Shown: positions 42,878-52,014 of the stretch, in pieces
Layout: each line of letters begins with the position of its first letter
Numbering within the stretch: position 1 is the stretch's first letter
NCBI GenBank assembly: GCA_031265845.1
Contig: JAISCC010000148.1
Span: 1-64,000, forward strand
DNA from: Treponema sp.
Lineage (GTDB): Bacteria > Spirochaetota > Spirochaetia > Treponematales > Breznakiellaceae
Reading direction: 5' to 3'
Length of the DNA stretch: 64,000 nucleotides
Position numbers and translations under genes: made by a program
Notes under the pieces: model-generated
Seen by the model: only the letters and a program-made list of their open reading frames with translations
Databases searched by the model: none
Told to the model about the DNA's origin: nothing

Positions 42878-43885
42878 ATGAAAACACTGGATTATAGAAA
42901 AATGCTCTTGAAAATCGCCGAAAACTGGACCGCAAAGGCGCTATCCGTTGTTTTGGCGATTCTGTTGTTTGCGTTTCACAAGGCGTCTTCAATGGAGGAG
43001 CGTTTTTTTTCAGCGCCGTTGCGTCTGGAAATTGACGGAAGCTATACGCCTTCCAGCCCGTATGAGCAGACGATCCGTGTGGGACTGCGCGGGGAAGCGA
43101 ACAGCGTCTACCCTATTCTGGAAGATGACATTATCGCGTACATTGATCTTAAAGGAAAAACCAAAGGCACGTACCGCATTCCGGTACAGATACGGAAAAA
43201 GGGAACCGCTTTGGGTGTTGAGCCTCTTGAAATAAAGGTTGAGCCTGGGGAAATATCGTTGACCATAGATCATAAGGCGAGCAAAACCGTGCAACTCAAA
43301 ACAAATGTCAGGGGCAGCTTGCGCGACGGCTACCAGCTTGCGGGCTGGAGTCTTACGCCGGAACAAGCCGTTGTCGATGGTCCTGCGGATGTGATCGCAA
43401 ATATTTCAGAGCTTTTCACCGAAGACGTAGAGATTGACGATCATGATTCGGATTTTTCCGTTGTGGTGAACATTTTGAATCACGAACCGCTTGCCATACT
43501 AAGGGGCGGTGCGACTGTGGAATTCAAGGGCGTTGTGCAGGAAATTCTTTCACAGAAAACCTATGAAAACATCCCCATTATCCTGAAAAATCTGGATTCC
43601 GCCCGCTGGACGGCAATCTTGAACATTGAGAATGGAAGCGTCTCCGTTGAGGGCAGGCAACGCGATCTCGACCGGTATACGGCGCTTGACGCATTCAGCG
43701 TAGATTGCGCGGGAGTTCAGGAAGCGGGGTCTTTTTCCTTGCCGGTTGATGTGAATGTACCCGTATATCTCAGCGCTACGGCAAGCGCGCCCAAAATGGT
43801 TGTCGTTACGGCGCAGATTGCGGAACCATCCGCCGCTGGTGAGACCGGCGGACAGTCCGGCGATGAGGGGGAAATGGCGCCCTGA
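42878..43885 (+). CDS. ybbR: YbbR-domain protein (CdaR-like regulator of CdaA)
   Basis: The 335-aa protein has a single N-terminal membrane helix (ALSVVLAILLFAFHKAS) and a periplasmic part made of YbbR repeats. Among them, YEQTIRVGLRGEANSVYPIL, GTYRIPVQIRKKGTALGVEP and WSLTPEQAVVDGPADVIANI show the family pattern. In Firmicutes CdaR binds CdaA in the membrane and tunes c-di-AMP production, and the adjacency here (15-bp gap) supports the same pairing. The C-terminal about 30 residues (SAAGETGGQSGDEGEMAP) are disordered and acidic. Confidence 0.9.
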   Translation: MKTLDYRKMLLKIAENWTAKALSVVLAILLFAFHKASSMEERFFSAPLRLEIDGSYTPSSPYEQTIRVGLRGEANSVYPILEDDIIAYIDLKGKTKGTYRIPVQIRKKGTALGVEPLEIKVEPGEISLTIDHKASKTVQLKTNVRGSLRDGYQLAGWSLTPEQAVVDGPADVIANISELFTEDVEIDDHDSDFSVVVNILNHEPLAILRGGATVEFKGVVQEILSQKTYENIPIILKNLDSARWTAILNIENGSVSVEGRQRDLDRYTALDAFSVDCAGVQEAGSFSLPVDVNVPVYLSATASAPKMVVVTAQIAEPSAAGETGGQSGDEGEMAP

Positions 43886-43975
43886 TAGCCCAGCAACCCT
43901 AATGCGCACACCCGGTTGTGAAGTTCGGTTCTAACCCCAACTAACCAAGCGGGGCGCGCTAGTGTGCGGGAAAGG

Positions 43976-45970
43976 TCAGCGCAAGGTTCTCAACAAAGCG
44001 CGTAATTCCGGATCCGCCGCAGGCGACTGATCCGTACGTGGAGGCGAAGCGGCGTCCTGCGTTTCCGGCGACAACAACACCTCGTCTCCGTCGGCAATCC
44101 GGTCAAAAAAGCCGATGCGGGTAAGCGTACCGGACGCGACTTCTTCATCAACAACGGTAATGACCAGCTTGCCGACCACATCTTCCGGCGAGTAGAGGAT
44201 TCCTACGCCTTCATTTTTGATGACGGGCTGCTTCTTTTTCACCACATCGTAGGTTGCTCCGGCTCTCACTCCGTCCGCCTTTCCCTTGTCAATGAATCCC
44301 TGCCCCTGTTTATGCTGAAGCAGTACGCCCCGGAACGGCAAAGACGCGCTTAATTGTTCGGTGATTCCCCGTGATGCGTTCCGCAGTTTTTCCGCGCCGG
44401 TGCGGTAGGAGGAAAAAACGCCGGCGGGGGATCCGGTGCGGGCCACAAAAAATTCGCCCTTAACCGATATATCCCGCTCATTTTCATTTACCGATATGAT
44501 GAGAAAATAATCCGCGCCGGCTGAACGCGCTTCCCTAAAAGCCGCTGAAAAAGATGGCTGCCTCAATTCAATGTTCATGGGAATGATGTTTCTGTCGTGG
44601 ATCATAAAGTCTTTTATATAAGAAGCGGTGAGGGCACCCGCGTCCGCGTGGTAAAAACTCGACTGGGAGACAACCGAGAAGATAGCGACGTTCCAATGGC
44701 GGCTGACGCTTGACGCGGGGTCAACGCCCCATTGCCGGTGAAGCGCGTCGGCTAAGAGCGCGTCATAGGCTTCCATCGCGTCGTCCACGGTTTTGTCTGC
44801 GGCGCCGAGTTGTTGCATGAAGCGCAATTCATCAACATAGCGAGCCGGGTAGCCTTGCAACTTGAGAATCTCGGCGTATTCCTTTCTGGCTGGCGCGTAC
44901 GGATTGATGCGGAGTCCGCGGCGGTATTCAAAAAGCGCCTGATCCGACAGGTTGGCGGCTCTGTAATCGCGGGCGCGGTTGAAATGGTAGTCCGCCCAAC
45001 GGACGCGCGCCGGGTCTTCGAGGGTGGTGTCGGCTATAAGCCTCTCTTCCAGCGCAATGCGGATAAATTCATCGCTTTGGTCGATGGCGAGCGCGTTTAT
45101 AAAAATGTTTCTGGCATCGCCCTTGCGTCCAAGCTGGGCGTACGACATGCCTTTGAGATACCACGCGCTTAAATTCCCTTGGTTAAACGCGATTGCCTCA
45201 TCAGCAAGACGCGCCGCCTCTTCGTATCTGCCTGTTCTGTAGCGGAGGTTCGCAAGAAGAGAACGCGCCGGATCAAATCCGGGTTTATAGAAAAGGGATT
45301 TCTCCGCGTACGCTATTGCGGAATTGACTCTTCCCGCCTCCGCGTCGAGGTAAGCCGCGTAGTAGTAGACTCGGTAATCGTCCGGGTGCTGAAGGAGGGC
45401 GCGTTCTATGTAGGACTTCGCCTGCTCCGTATTGCCGAGCGAGCCTTGCACAAGCGCAAGGGAGACGAGAAGGCGCCGGTCGTCCGGGTAGCGGCGGACT
45501 GCTTCCTGGTAGCGCTGAACCGCGTCCCCTGCGTGGCCGCGGGCGATGTCAAGCTCAGAAGCGGCGAACAGCGCTTCTTTGTTGTAGGGTTCGCGGGAAA
45601 GCGTCTCGGCGATCACCTGGGAAGCCGCGTCGAGCCGCCCCAGCGCGATGAGGATAAAGGCTTCAAGGTTGGCAAGGGCCATGTTTCCTCTCGCAAAGAC
45701 GCGAGCCTTCCGCGCCCACGCGAGGGCTTCGTCAAATTCGCCTAAATTGTAGTAACACTCGGCGAGTGCGGCGGTGGCTTCCACATGGGCGGGGCTGAGG
45801 CGCAGACATTCAAGCAGGGCTTCCGACGCGGAGTACCAATCTTCCTCCACCATGAAAGCGCGTCCCTGATTGTAGTATGAGGTCACGCTTGCGGGCGCTT
45901 GCGCGGCTTGCGCATAGAGAACGCTGGCGGTTGTAGATAGTATTATTATAAGGATGATCCGGTATTTCAT
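43976..45970 (-). CDS. Secreted TPR protein
   Basis: The 664-aa protein begins with a Sec signal (MKYRIILIIILSTTASVLYA-QA). About nine TPR units run from residue 30 to about 400 (SYYNQGRAFMVEEDWYSASE, NPYAPARKEYAEILKLQGYP). The C-terminal 250 residues are alpha/beta, with VGKLVITVVDEEVASGTLTR at the end resembling the FlgT/CsgG-adjacent beta domain of other spirochaete proteins; that resemblance is weak. It is probably periplasmic and scaffolds a protein complex. It is last in a minus-strand operon with bactofilin, a small TPR protein and TlyC, two bases after TlyC. Confidence 0.85.
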   Translation of the reverse strand: MKYRIILIIILSTTASVLYAQAAQAPASVTSYYNQGRAFMVEEDWYSASEALLECLRLSPAHVEATAALAECYYNLGEFDEALAWARKARVFARGNMALANLEAFILIALGRLDAASQVIAETLSREPYNKEALFAASELDIARGHAGDAVQRYQEAVRRYPDDRRLLVSLALVQGSLGNTEQAKSYIERALLQHPDDYRVYYYAAYLDAEAGRVNSAIAYAEKSLFYKPGFDPARSLLANLRYRTGRYEEAARLADEAIAFNQGNLSAWYLKGMSYAQLGRKGDARNIFINALAIDQSDEFIRIALEERLIADTTLEDPARVRWADYHFNRARDYRAANLSDQALFEYRRGLRINPYAPARKEYAEILKLQGYPARYVDELRFMQQLGAADKTVDDAMEAYDALLADALHRQWGVDPASSVSRHWNVAIFSVVSQSSFYHADAGALTASYIKDFMIHDRNIIPMNIELRQPSFSAAFREARSAGADYFLIISVNENERDISVKGEFFVARTGSPAGVFSSYRTGAEKLRNASRGITEQLSASLPFRGVLLQHKQGQGFIDKGKADGVRAGATYDVVKKKQPVIKNEGVGILYSPEDVVGKLVITVVDEEVASGTLTRIGFFDRIADGDEVLLSPETQDAASPPRTDQSPAADPELRALLRTLR

Positions 45971-45972
45971 TT

Positions 45973-46737
45973 TTACTCCTCATTTTCACGCTTCACCACG
46001 ATCTTTACCTTCTGGATTTTGTAGCCTTCCATTTCCTGAATGATGAAGTCACAACCATTATACACGGTCTTTTCATATTTAACAGGAATTTTACCAAAAA
46101 GATCGAAAACAAAGCCTCCCAATGTGTCGAAATCATCAATCGGAAGGTCGATGTTGATCTCTTCCGCGAGGTCTTCAAGGTTGACGCGGGCGTCACAGAG
46201 GTAAACGCTCTCGTTTATTTTGACTATGTTCTCGGTTTCATTGTCGAACTCGTCCTGAATGTCTCCGACGATCTCCTCAAGGATGTCTTCCATGCTCACA
46301 ATGCCGGAAACGCCGCCATACTCATCGACTACAATCGCAATATGCACTCGTTTGCGCCTGAGTTCCCGAAAAAGCTCGTCAATGCGTTTTGGCTCAGGCA
46401 CGAAAAACGGTGTGCGGAGCAGTTTTTGAATGTCGAATTCCTGATTCTTGACAAGGCAGGTAAGAACATCCTTCGCATAAAGGATGCCGATAACGTTGTC
46501 TATGGTCTCTTCGTATACCGGAAAACGGGAATGTCCGCTTTCTGTAATTGCGGCGAGAATTTCATCTCTCGGCGCGCTTGCGTGAATAAAAACCGTGTCA
46601 ATGCGCGGCGCCATGATTTCTTTCGCCGTGGTGCCGGAGAGTTCTATGATGCCCCGTATCATTTCTTTCTGCTCATTTTCAAGAGCGTTGAAGGTTTTTT
46701 GTGTTATTTCAATGTCTTTTTTGAAAAAAGGTTTCAT
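45973..46737 (-). CDS. tlyC: TlyC/CorC-type CBS-domain protein
   Basis: The 254-aa cytoplasmic protein has two CBS domains (IMAPRIDTVFIHASAPRDEI with SGHSRFPVYEETIDNVIGIL; PFFVPEPKRIDELFRELRRK with IAIVVDEYGGVSGIVSMEDI). A C-terminal CorC/HlyC transporter-associated domain follows (VNLEDLAEEINIDLPIDDFD, VFDLFGKIPVKYE). The membrane DUF21 domain of larger CorC proteins is absent, as in the spirochaete TlyC form. The old name hemolysin C is not well supported; a role in divalent-cation homeostasis or adhesion is more likely. It sits between two TPR genes and downstream of bactofilin. Confidence 0.93.
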   Translation of the reverse strand: MKPFFKKDIEITQKTFNALENEQKEMIRGIIELSGTTAKEIMAPRIDTVFIHASAPRDEILAAITESGHSRFPVYEETIDNVIGILYAKDVLTCLVKNQEFDIQKLLRTPFFVPEPKRIDELFRELRRKRVHIAIVVDEYGGVSGIVSMEDILEEIVGDIQDEFDNETENIVKINESVYLCDARVNLEDLAEEINIDLPIDDFDTLGGFVFDLFGKIPVKYEKTVYNGCDFIIQEMEGYKIQKVKIVVKRENEE

Positions 46738-46745
46738 TTTTTCTC

Positions 46746-47402
46746 TTAGCGTCCGCCGAGCGCTTTTCGCGCCCGCTCAGCCCCGCGCCGCGCGTCGGTT
46801 AGCTGCGGGTTAATTGACAGAGCCTTTTCGTAAGCCGAAATCGCGTTGGCGTAGTCCCCCGCGCTCTCGCGGGCGTAGGCGAGGCGGGCGAGCCATTCCG
46901 CATTTTTCGGCTGCCAGTGAACTGCGGTTGTCAGGGCTATGTCCGCCGAACGGAACTTGCCGAGCCTGATGTACAATTCGCCCATAAAGAAGTAAACCTG
47001 ATCGATGTATCCCCCGTCCGGCGCGTAATTGACGTATTCCTGAAAGAAGCGCAGGGCGTCCTGATTTCTACCCTGATAATAGTTGGTTTCCCCAAGAATT
47101 TCGATGATCCGCGGGTCGTACCGGCTGACATTGCGTCCTGCTGTCGCATAGGTATGAGCTTCTTCGTATCTGCCTAACCGTATGAGGCTCCACGCCGCGA
47201 CGACATGGGCGTCGATGTTGTTGGCGTTGCCAGCTAATTCTTCCTGACAAATGCTCACCGCTTTTTCGTAGTTGCCCGTACGGTATTCAACAACCGCATC
47301 CGGTTTTGTCTGGGCGTTTTGGGGAAAAAGTCTGAACGCGGAAAGCAGGAAAATGCATACACTGATACACCTCATGCAACGGCGCGTACGGGACAGGTTC
47401 AT
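46746..47402 (-). CDS. Secreted TPR protein next to bactofilin
   Basis: The ATG at 47402 overlaps the bactofilin stop by 4 bp (ATGA) and begins a signal-like sequence (CISVCIFLLSAFRLFPQ); the longer track start reads inside bactofilin and is rejected. The mature protein of about 190 aa holds four to five TPRs (VVEYRTGNYEKAVSICQEEL, ANAISAYEKALSINPQLTDA). In spirochaetes bactofilin is often co-transcribed with such TPR and peptidoglycan proteins. A role in cell shape or envelope assembly is inferred only from this context. Confidence 0.82.
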   Translation of the reverse strand: MNLSRTRRCMRCISVCIFLLSAFRLFPQNAQTKPDAVVEYRTGNYEKAVSICQEELAGNANNIDAHVVAAWSLIRLGRYEEAHTYATAGRNVSRYDPRIIEILGETNYYQGRNQDALRFFQEYVNYAPDGGYIDQVYFFMGELYIRLGKFRSADIALTTAVHWQPKNAEWLARLAYARESAGDYANAISAYEKALSINPQLTDARRGAERARKALGGR

Positions 47403-47788
47403 AGTTTGGGCGCGGTTTCTTGAACAGAAGGAGAGGGGCTTGCGGTCATGGAACAGCGTCCGTTGAACAAAGCTCCCGATTCCAGACAAATTTCCGTGGT
47501 GATGATGTTTCCTTGCAACTTGCCCGTTAACGTGATGTGGACTTTCTCCGATGCGTTCACGTTGCCTTTGACAGTTCCTCGTATGACAACACGGGGCGCG
47601 GTGATATCCGCGTCCACAACCGCCTCTTCATCGACAACAAGGAGGCTGGTCGAAAGTATCTCTCCGGTAATTTTACCGCGCACCAAAAAGGGTCTTTCGA
47701 GCCTTGCCGTTCCTGAGAAATCTATATCATTAGATAATATAACATCAAAGTCACTTTCATCCAGCGTTTCATTGCGGGACTCCGTCAT
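47399..47788 (-). CDS. Bactofilin (polymer-forming cytoskeletal protein)
   Basis: The 129-aa protein has the right-handed beta-helix repeat pattern of bactofilins: GTARLERPFLVRGKITGEIL, LLVVDEEAVVDADITAPRVV, and IRGTVKGNVNASEKVHITLT followed by GKLQGNIITTEICLESGALF. Bactofilins polymerise on the inner face of the membrane and organise peptidoglycan enzymes and cell curvature. The N-terminal about 20 residues are polar and the C-terminal tail is Ser/Pro-rich. The RBS is GGAGG at the right distance. It heads a four-gene minus-strand operon. Confidence 0.92.
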   Translation of the reverse strand: MTESRNETLDESDFDVILSNDIDFSGTARLERPFLVRGKITGEILSTSLLVVDEEAVVDADITAPRVVIRGTVKGNVNASEKVHITLTGKLQGNIITTEICLESGALFNGRCSMTASPSPSVQETAPKL

Positions 47789-47941
47789 TATTTCATAGCC
47801 TCCATTTTTTCAAGTTAAACCAACAAGTTTACCGAAAAAGTCTACCAATGCGCCTCGTATTTGTCAAGAGGGTCTTTCAAATAGAACGCTTGTCATAGAA
47901 AAAACGCTATAATAACCGGTGATTTCTGCCGATAGAATAGT

Positions 47942-49300
47942 ATGACTTTTATTCTTATTCTAGCGCTTGTTGTTATTCTTGTAGCGGCGGTTTGCGTCAT
48001 ATTTGCCGGACGTGTTTTAAGAGGAGGAGATGGAAATTCCACTGGCACCAACAACGCTAAATTGAAAGAAGCGAACAAGAAACTCGCCCAAAACCCCAAA
48101 GACGCGGAAGCTCTTCTTGTGGTGGCGGACCATTTTTATACGCAAGGCAGTTGGGAAGAAGCGTATAGGACATATACAACGCTTGCCGAAGTTGGCGGCA
48201 GCAGTGATGAATTTACCGTATACTGCCGTTACGGCATCTGCGCTCTCAAACTTGGCTTGGTTGACAACGCATACAAAGGGCTTACGGTCGCCCGTTCTCT
48301 GCGGCAAAACGATTTTGATGTCAATTTCAGTCTTGGCATTATTGAATTTCAGAAAAAGAACTACGAGAAAGCGGTGCAACTGCTTCAAAACGCTCGCGTT
48401 GTCAATCCCGAAGACGCCGCGACTTTGCGTTGCCTTGGACATGCTTTTTTCAAATTGAACAGGTATAAGGAAGCCATGACATTTATCCGTCAGGCGATGG
48501 ATATTGCGCCGGACGATAAGGAATCCCTCTTTGTTTTGGGCGAGTGCTACTTTGAGGCGAATCAGGTGGAGCAGGCGCTAAAAATTTTCACGCACCTGCG
48601 TCCGGATCCGGTTATGGGATCAAACGCATGCTTGCTCTCCGGCGCCATTCATTTGAACGTGCATAATTACGATAAGGCGATAGAAAATTTTGAGATCGGC
48701 TTGAAGCATGAGAATATCAGCCCCGATATAGCGCTAGACTTACGGTATAGATTAGCCACGACGTACTTAAAACGGAACGATATTGGGAAGGCGTTGCCGT
48801 TGCTCAAACAAATACAGACGAGTAATCCGGGGTACAAAGACGTACCCGCGTTGATAAGCCGGTATCAGGAGCTGAACGCGAATAAAAACCTCCAAATCTT
48901 CCTTATGGGAAGTCAGGCGGATTTTGTCGCCCTTTGCAGAAAAAGCGTAATAAGCTATTATCAGCGGGCAAAGGTGAAGATATCCAGTATAACCGTAACA
49001 AAGAACGATTGGGCGGATATAAACGCGGAAATTGACACCCCAAAATGGTCAGACGTGGTCGCATTCAGGTTCGTCAGAAGCCAGGGTACCGTGGGGGAGC
49101 TTGTCGTGCGGGATTTTCACTCTCATCTCAAGGAAGTCAAGGCGGGCAAGGGCATCTGTTTCACGATGGGGACGTTCAGTGATGAAGCCAAACGTTTCAC
49201 CGAAGCCCGTCTCATTGACCTTATTGAAAAAGACCGCTTCACCGCCATACTGAATGCGGCCAGCGCGGGTGCCGGTGGCGCTCAGAAAAAATCGAAATAA
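47942..49300 (+). CDS. Membrane-anchored TPR protein with Mrr-like C-terminal domain
   Basis: The 452-aa protein has one N-terminal membrane helix (FILILALVVILVAAVCVIF). A TPR solenoid of about eight repeats follows (residues 40-300; DAEALLVVADHFYTQGSWEE, DDKESLFVLGECYFEANQVE). The C-terminal domain resembles the restriction-endonuclease-like (Mrr_cat) fold: VVAFRFVRSQGTVGELVVRD, then GKGICFTMGTFSDEAKRFTE and RLIDLIEKD. The last part closely mimics the 'TTG-x-FS-x-EA ... I-x-LID' tail of Mrr, but the D...E/QxK catalytic set is not evident, so it is probably a non-catalytic relative. Its 3' end overlaps the convergent pseudouridine synthase gene by 19 bp. Confidence 0.82.
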   Translation: MTFILILALVVILVAAVCVIFAGRVLRGGDGNSTGTNNAKLKEANKKLAQNPKDAEALLVVADHFYTQGSWEEAYRTYTTLAEVGGSSDEFTVYCRYGICALKLGLVDNAYKGLTVARSLRQNDFDVNFSLGIIEFQKKNYEKAVQLLQNARVVNPEDAATLRCLGHAFFKLNRYKEAMTFIRQAMDIAPDDKESLFVLGECYFEANQVEQALKIFTHLRPDPVMGSNACLLSGAIHLNVHNYDKAIENFEIGLKHENISPDIALDLRYRLATTYLKRNDIGKALPLLKQIQTSNPGYKDVPALISRYQELNANKNLQIFLMGSQADFVALCRKSVISYYQRAKVKISSITVTKNDWADINAEIDTPKWSDVVAFRFVRSQGTVGELVVRDFHSHLKEVKAGKGICFTMGTFSDEAKRFTEARLIDLIEKDRFTAILNAASAGAGGAQKKSK

Positions 49301-49998
49301 TCGGGAAGCGGACTTGAAACATCGATCTCAAAAGCGCCGCCGCTCTTTGAGATCGCCGCAGCCGGAATGATCAACCGTGAAGCGTGCAGAAGCAGGCGTT
49401 TGACGCCGAAACGCTTGCGGAGCCGCTTGTTCAGCTTGAAATCGCCGTACTTGTCATCGCCGGCTATGGGATTGCCGATGCCGGCAAGGTGGCGTCTGAT
49501 TTGATGCATACGCCCCGTACCAAGCTCAATTTCCAAGAGCGAAAACAATTCTTCACTGTTCTCAATGGCAACGCGCCGCTCATTGATTTTTTTGTAGCGC
49601 GTTTCCGCAGTTTTCCACGCGCCTTTCACCTCAAGATCGAGCCTGATGCCGCCCGCCTCCGGCGCTGGCGTTCCCTTGCAGAGGGCAAGGTAGCGCTTGA
49701 TGACGCCGCCGCCGGCGCCGCGATCTTCGGCGGAGAAAAGCCCGCCGAAAAAGGACGCGGCTTCGCGGTTTTTTGCGACGAGGATGACGCCGGACGTGTC
49801 TTTGTCAAGCCGGTGAACCAGCAACGGACGTTGTGGAAATTCCGCCGTCAGGATGGAGTCAAGCGAGGCTCCGACTCCCTTCCCGCCCTGCGCCGCAAGC
49901 CCCGCCGGTTTGTCAAGCGCCATGCATTCGTCATTTTCAAAAAGAACCGGTATGCCGCGGATTGCGGCGCCGCAGTCTGCGGTGCGTTTGCTATTCAA
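49282..49998 (-). CDS. RluA-family 23S rRNA pseudouridine synthase
   Basis: The 238-aa enzyme isomerises uridine in RNA. It has the catalytic motif VHRLDKDTSGVILVAKN with the essential Asp, KRYLALCKG, a basic RYKKINERR stretch, IELGTGRMHQIRRHLAGIGN with GDDKYGD, and RLLLHASRL near the end. There is no N-terminal S4 domain, so it resembles the short RluC/TruC-like members, and the exact target cannot be read from sequence. It overlaps the M20 peptidase gene by 8 bp and is co-transcribed with it. Confidence 0.9.
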   Translation of the reverse strand: MNSKRTADCGAAIRGIPVLFENDECMALDKPAGLAAQGGKGVGASLDSILTAEFPQRPLLVHRLDKDTSGVILVAKNREAASFFGGLFSAEDRGAGGGVIKRYLALCKGTPAPEAGGIRLDLEVKGAWKTAETRYKKINERRVAIENSEELFSLLEIELGTGRMHQIRRHLAGIGNPIAGDDKYGDFKLNKRLRKRFGVKRLLLHASRLIIPAAAISKSGGAFEIDVSSPLPDYFDFF

Positions 49999-51148
49999 CT
50001 GATCCCAGCCTTTTCAGCGATTTTTCCGCAATGGAAGCCAAGAGCGCGGACGCCGTACCCAGCGCCGCCGGATTTGCGGCAAACCGCGAATTATGCGCGG
50101 GTTCCGGGCTGGCGACGCCTATGTTCCAGAACACCCCGCGAATGCGTTCCAGATAGAAAGCGAAGTCCTCTCCTCCCATAGTCGGGTTGCTTGGTCCCGT
50201 CTTAAACCCCAGTTCCTGAGCCGTTCGCTTCACAAATTCAACCAGTTCGGCGTCGTTGTTTACGGCGGGCGCGTTGAGTTCGCAATGAAAATCAATAGAT
50301 ACGCCGCAGGTCGCTTCAACGCCCTTGCACACACATTCAAGCCGTCCCTTTATAGCGTTGAATTGTTCCTTGCCAAAAGCGCGGATCGTGCCTTCCGCAA
50401 AGGCGTCTTCCGGTATGACGTTCCACGTATTGCCCGCCTCGACATGGGTGAAGCTCAGCGCCACGGGGTCAAAAGGGTTGGTCTGCCGGCTTGCAATGGT
50501 TTGAGCCGCGCCTACGATCTGGCTGAGCGCGACTATTGGGTCGCGGCACTCGTGCGGGTGGGCCGCGTGTCCGCCCTTCCCGTGTATATGGATGGCGAAC
50601 GATCCCACTGCGGCGTACACCGCGCCCGGGCTGACCCCGATCATGGATACCGGCATATCGGGCGCGGTATGCAGCCCATATATCTCCGCCACGTCGTCAA
50701 GCGCGCCGGAAGCCAGCACAGAAATCGCGCCATTTACCGTTTCCTCGGCAGGCTGAAAGACGAGCTTGACGGCGCCCATGAGACGGCTCTCCCGCTGTTT
50801 CAGGATCGCGGCCGCGCCTATCATGCTTGTCAGGTGAAAATCGTGTCCGCAGGCGTGCATACAGCCATTCTTCGAGGCGTAGTCAAGACCGGTCGCTTCG
50901 GCGATGGGCAGGGCGTCAATATCGCACCGCAGAGCGACAACCGTTTCGCCGCCGCCGACGAGCGCGACCAGTCCGGTTTTAAGCCCCGTGTCAAGGATTT
51001 TCACACCGGCGTCCTTCAGAATATCCCGTATGTGGGCGGTCGTTTCCCATTCATGGTGTCCGAGTTCGGGATGGCTGTGGAACCATTTGAAATGCGTTGC
51101 AAGCGTTTCCTGTAGAGCGGAAAATTCCATCGCTGTTTCTTCATCCAT
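49991..51148 (-). CDS. M20-family amidohydrolase/peptidase
   Basis: The start at ATG 51148 gives a normal-length 385-aa protein; the longer ORF adds a basic stretch not seen in the family. It is a zinc amidohydrolase of the hippurate/N-acyl-amino-acid hydrolase type. It has FHSHPELGHHEWETTAHIRD, VALRCDIDALPIAEATGLDY, CMHACGHDFHLTSMIGAAAI, VFQPAEETVNGAISVLASGA, a dimerisation lid (VGSFAIHIHGKGGHAAHPHE), and a C-terminal GGEDFAFYLERIRG. Metal ligands are present. The substrate is probably an N-acyl amino acid or a small peptide. It lies divergently from the Rrf2 regulator and upstream of the pseudouridine synthase. Confidence 0.92.
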   Translation of the reverse strand: MDEETAMEFSALQETLATHFKWFHSHPELGHHEWETTAHIRDILKDAGVKILDTGLKTGLVALVGGGETVVALRCDIDALPIAEATGLDYASKNGCMHACGHDFHLTSMIGAAAILKQRESRLMGAVKLVFQPAEETVNGAISVLASGALDDVAEIYGLHTAPDMPVSMIGVSPGAVYAAVGSFAIHIHGKGGHAAHPHECRDPIVALSQIVGAAQTIASRQTNPFDPVALSFTHVEAGNTWNVIPEDAFAEGTIRAFGKEQFNAIKGRLECVCKGVEATCGVSIDFHCELNAPAVNNDAELVEFVKRTAQELGFKTGPSNPTMGGEDFAFYLERIRGVFWNIGVASPEPAHNSRFAANPAALGTASALLASIAEKSLKRLGSVE

Positions 51149-51238
51149 ATTTTGGCACACTCTTGATATTTCCTCTTTTTTGTAAAATCCAGGCGCAAGC
51201 CGGACTTGCCGGGGCGGACGAGCCGCTCTTTTTTCCAC

Positions 51239-51267
51239 TTGCTTTCTTTACTAATATACCGTATTAT
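51239..51267 (+). promoter_or_regulatory. Promoter of the Rrf2 regulator gene
   Basis: TTGCTT (51239-51244), a 17-bp spacer and TATTAT (51262-51267) lie 27 bp before the ATG. The spacer holds ACTAATATACCGTATTAT, an AT-rich imperfect palindrome that could be an autoregulatory site. Confidence 0.6.
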
Positions 51268-51293
51268 TTTTATAAATAAAAGAGGTTTTTATT

Positions 51294-51725
51294 ATGAGAA
51301 TTTCAACAAAAGGCCGCTATTCGCTTGAAGCCTTGCTTTATATGGCGTTGCTTCCGGAAGGGACGTACGCGAGCACCAGATCCATTGCGGAAAACACCGG
51401 CATGTCGGACGGCTACTTGGAACAGCTTTTCATTCCCTTGCGCAAGGCGGGGATTGTATGCGGAGTGCGCGGATCGCAGGGCGGTTACTTTCCGGGCAAG
51501 GCGGCTGACGAAATAATGGTGGGCGAGGTGCTTCGCACGGTGGAAGGGTCTATGGAGCCGGTTGACTGCGTTCATTCAAAAATATGCCCCAGGCAGAACG
51601 CCTGTCTTTCACGGCATACGTGGAGCGAACTGTACACGGAAATAAACAAGTGTATTGACACGATCAGCTTGCAGGACCTTGTTGACGCTTATAAAACCAT
51701 GGACAAGGATGAGTATTGCATATAA
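51294..51725 (+). CDS. Rrf2-family transcriptional regulator with IscR-like cysteines
   Basis: The 143-aa winged-helix protein begins MRISTKGRYSLEALLYMALL, the classical Rrf2 N-terminus. The recognition region is STRSIAENTGMSDGYLEQLF followed by GVRGSQGGYFPGK. Three cysteines with IscR spacing follow (C-x5-C-x5-C in DCVHSKICPRQNACL), which in IscR bind a [2Fe-2S] cluster. It should therefore sense Fe-S or redox state, or act as a CymR-like cysteine regulator. Possible targets here are its own promoter and the palindromic operator before cysK; both links are inference. A GAGG RBS precedes the ATG. Confidence 0.9.
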   Translation: MRISTKGRYSLEALLYMALLPEGTYASTRSIAENTGMSDGYLEQLFIPLRKAGIVCGVRGSQGGYFPGKAADEIMVGEVLRTVEGSMEPVDCVHSKICPRQNACLSRHTWSELYTEINKCIDTISLQDLVDAYKTMDKDEYCI

Positions 51726-51802
51726 GGATCGCAGCCTGCGGCTGTTTCCTAGCGCCTTGACGTAACGTTGCGTCTCGCCTCGTTACCGCCCAGTAACGCG
51801 CC

Positions 51803-51940
51803 GCGTTATAGGACAGAGTCGCGGCGCGTTATAGGACAGAGTCGCGGCGCGATCAAGGACAGGATCGAGATGCGATCAAGAGTGGAGTCGCGGCGCGATC
51901 AAGAGCGGGATCACGACGCGATCAAAGAGAGCCTCTTCCG
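51803..51940. repeat. 23-bp direct-repeat array downstream of DUF4469 gene C
   Basis: Five regular 23-bp units start with GCG(T/A)T at 51803, 51826, 51849, 51872 and 51895, with a decaying sixth at 51918. The first two are identical; the others drift (GCGATCAAGGACAGG, GCGATCAAGAGTGG). The array ends about 75 bp from the stop codon of DUF4469 gene C. Confidence 0.85.
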
Positions 51941-52014
51941 CCAGTCTTGGAGGTTTGCGAAGCGAAACTCCACGCTCACTAGAGCGGATCAGCCGCTTTA
52001 GCGAGCCTTCATGT

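Noticed and set aside
15655-51940. Diversity-generating retroelement template/variable repeats as an explanation for the 22-23-bp arrays
   Set aside because: No reverse transcriptase, no template/variable pair and no adenine-specific variation were seen.
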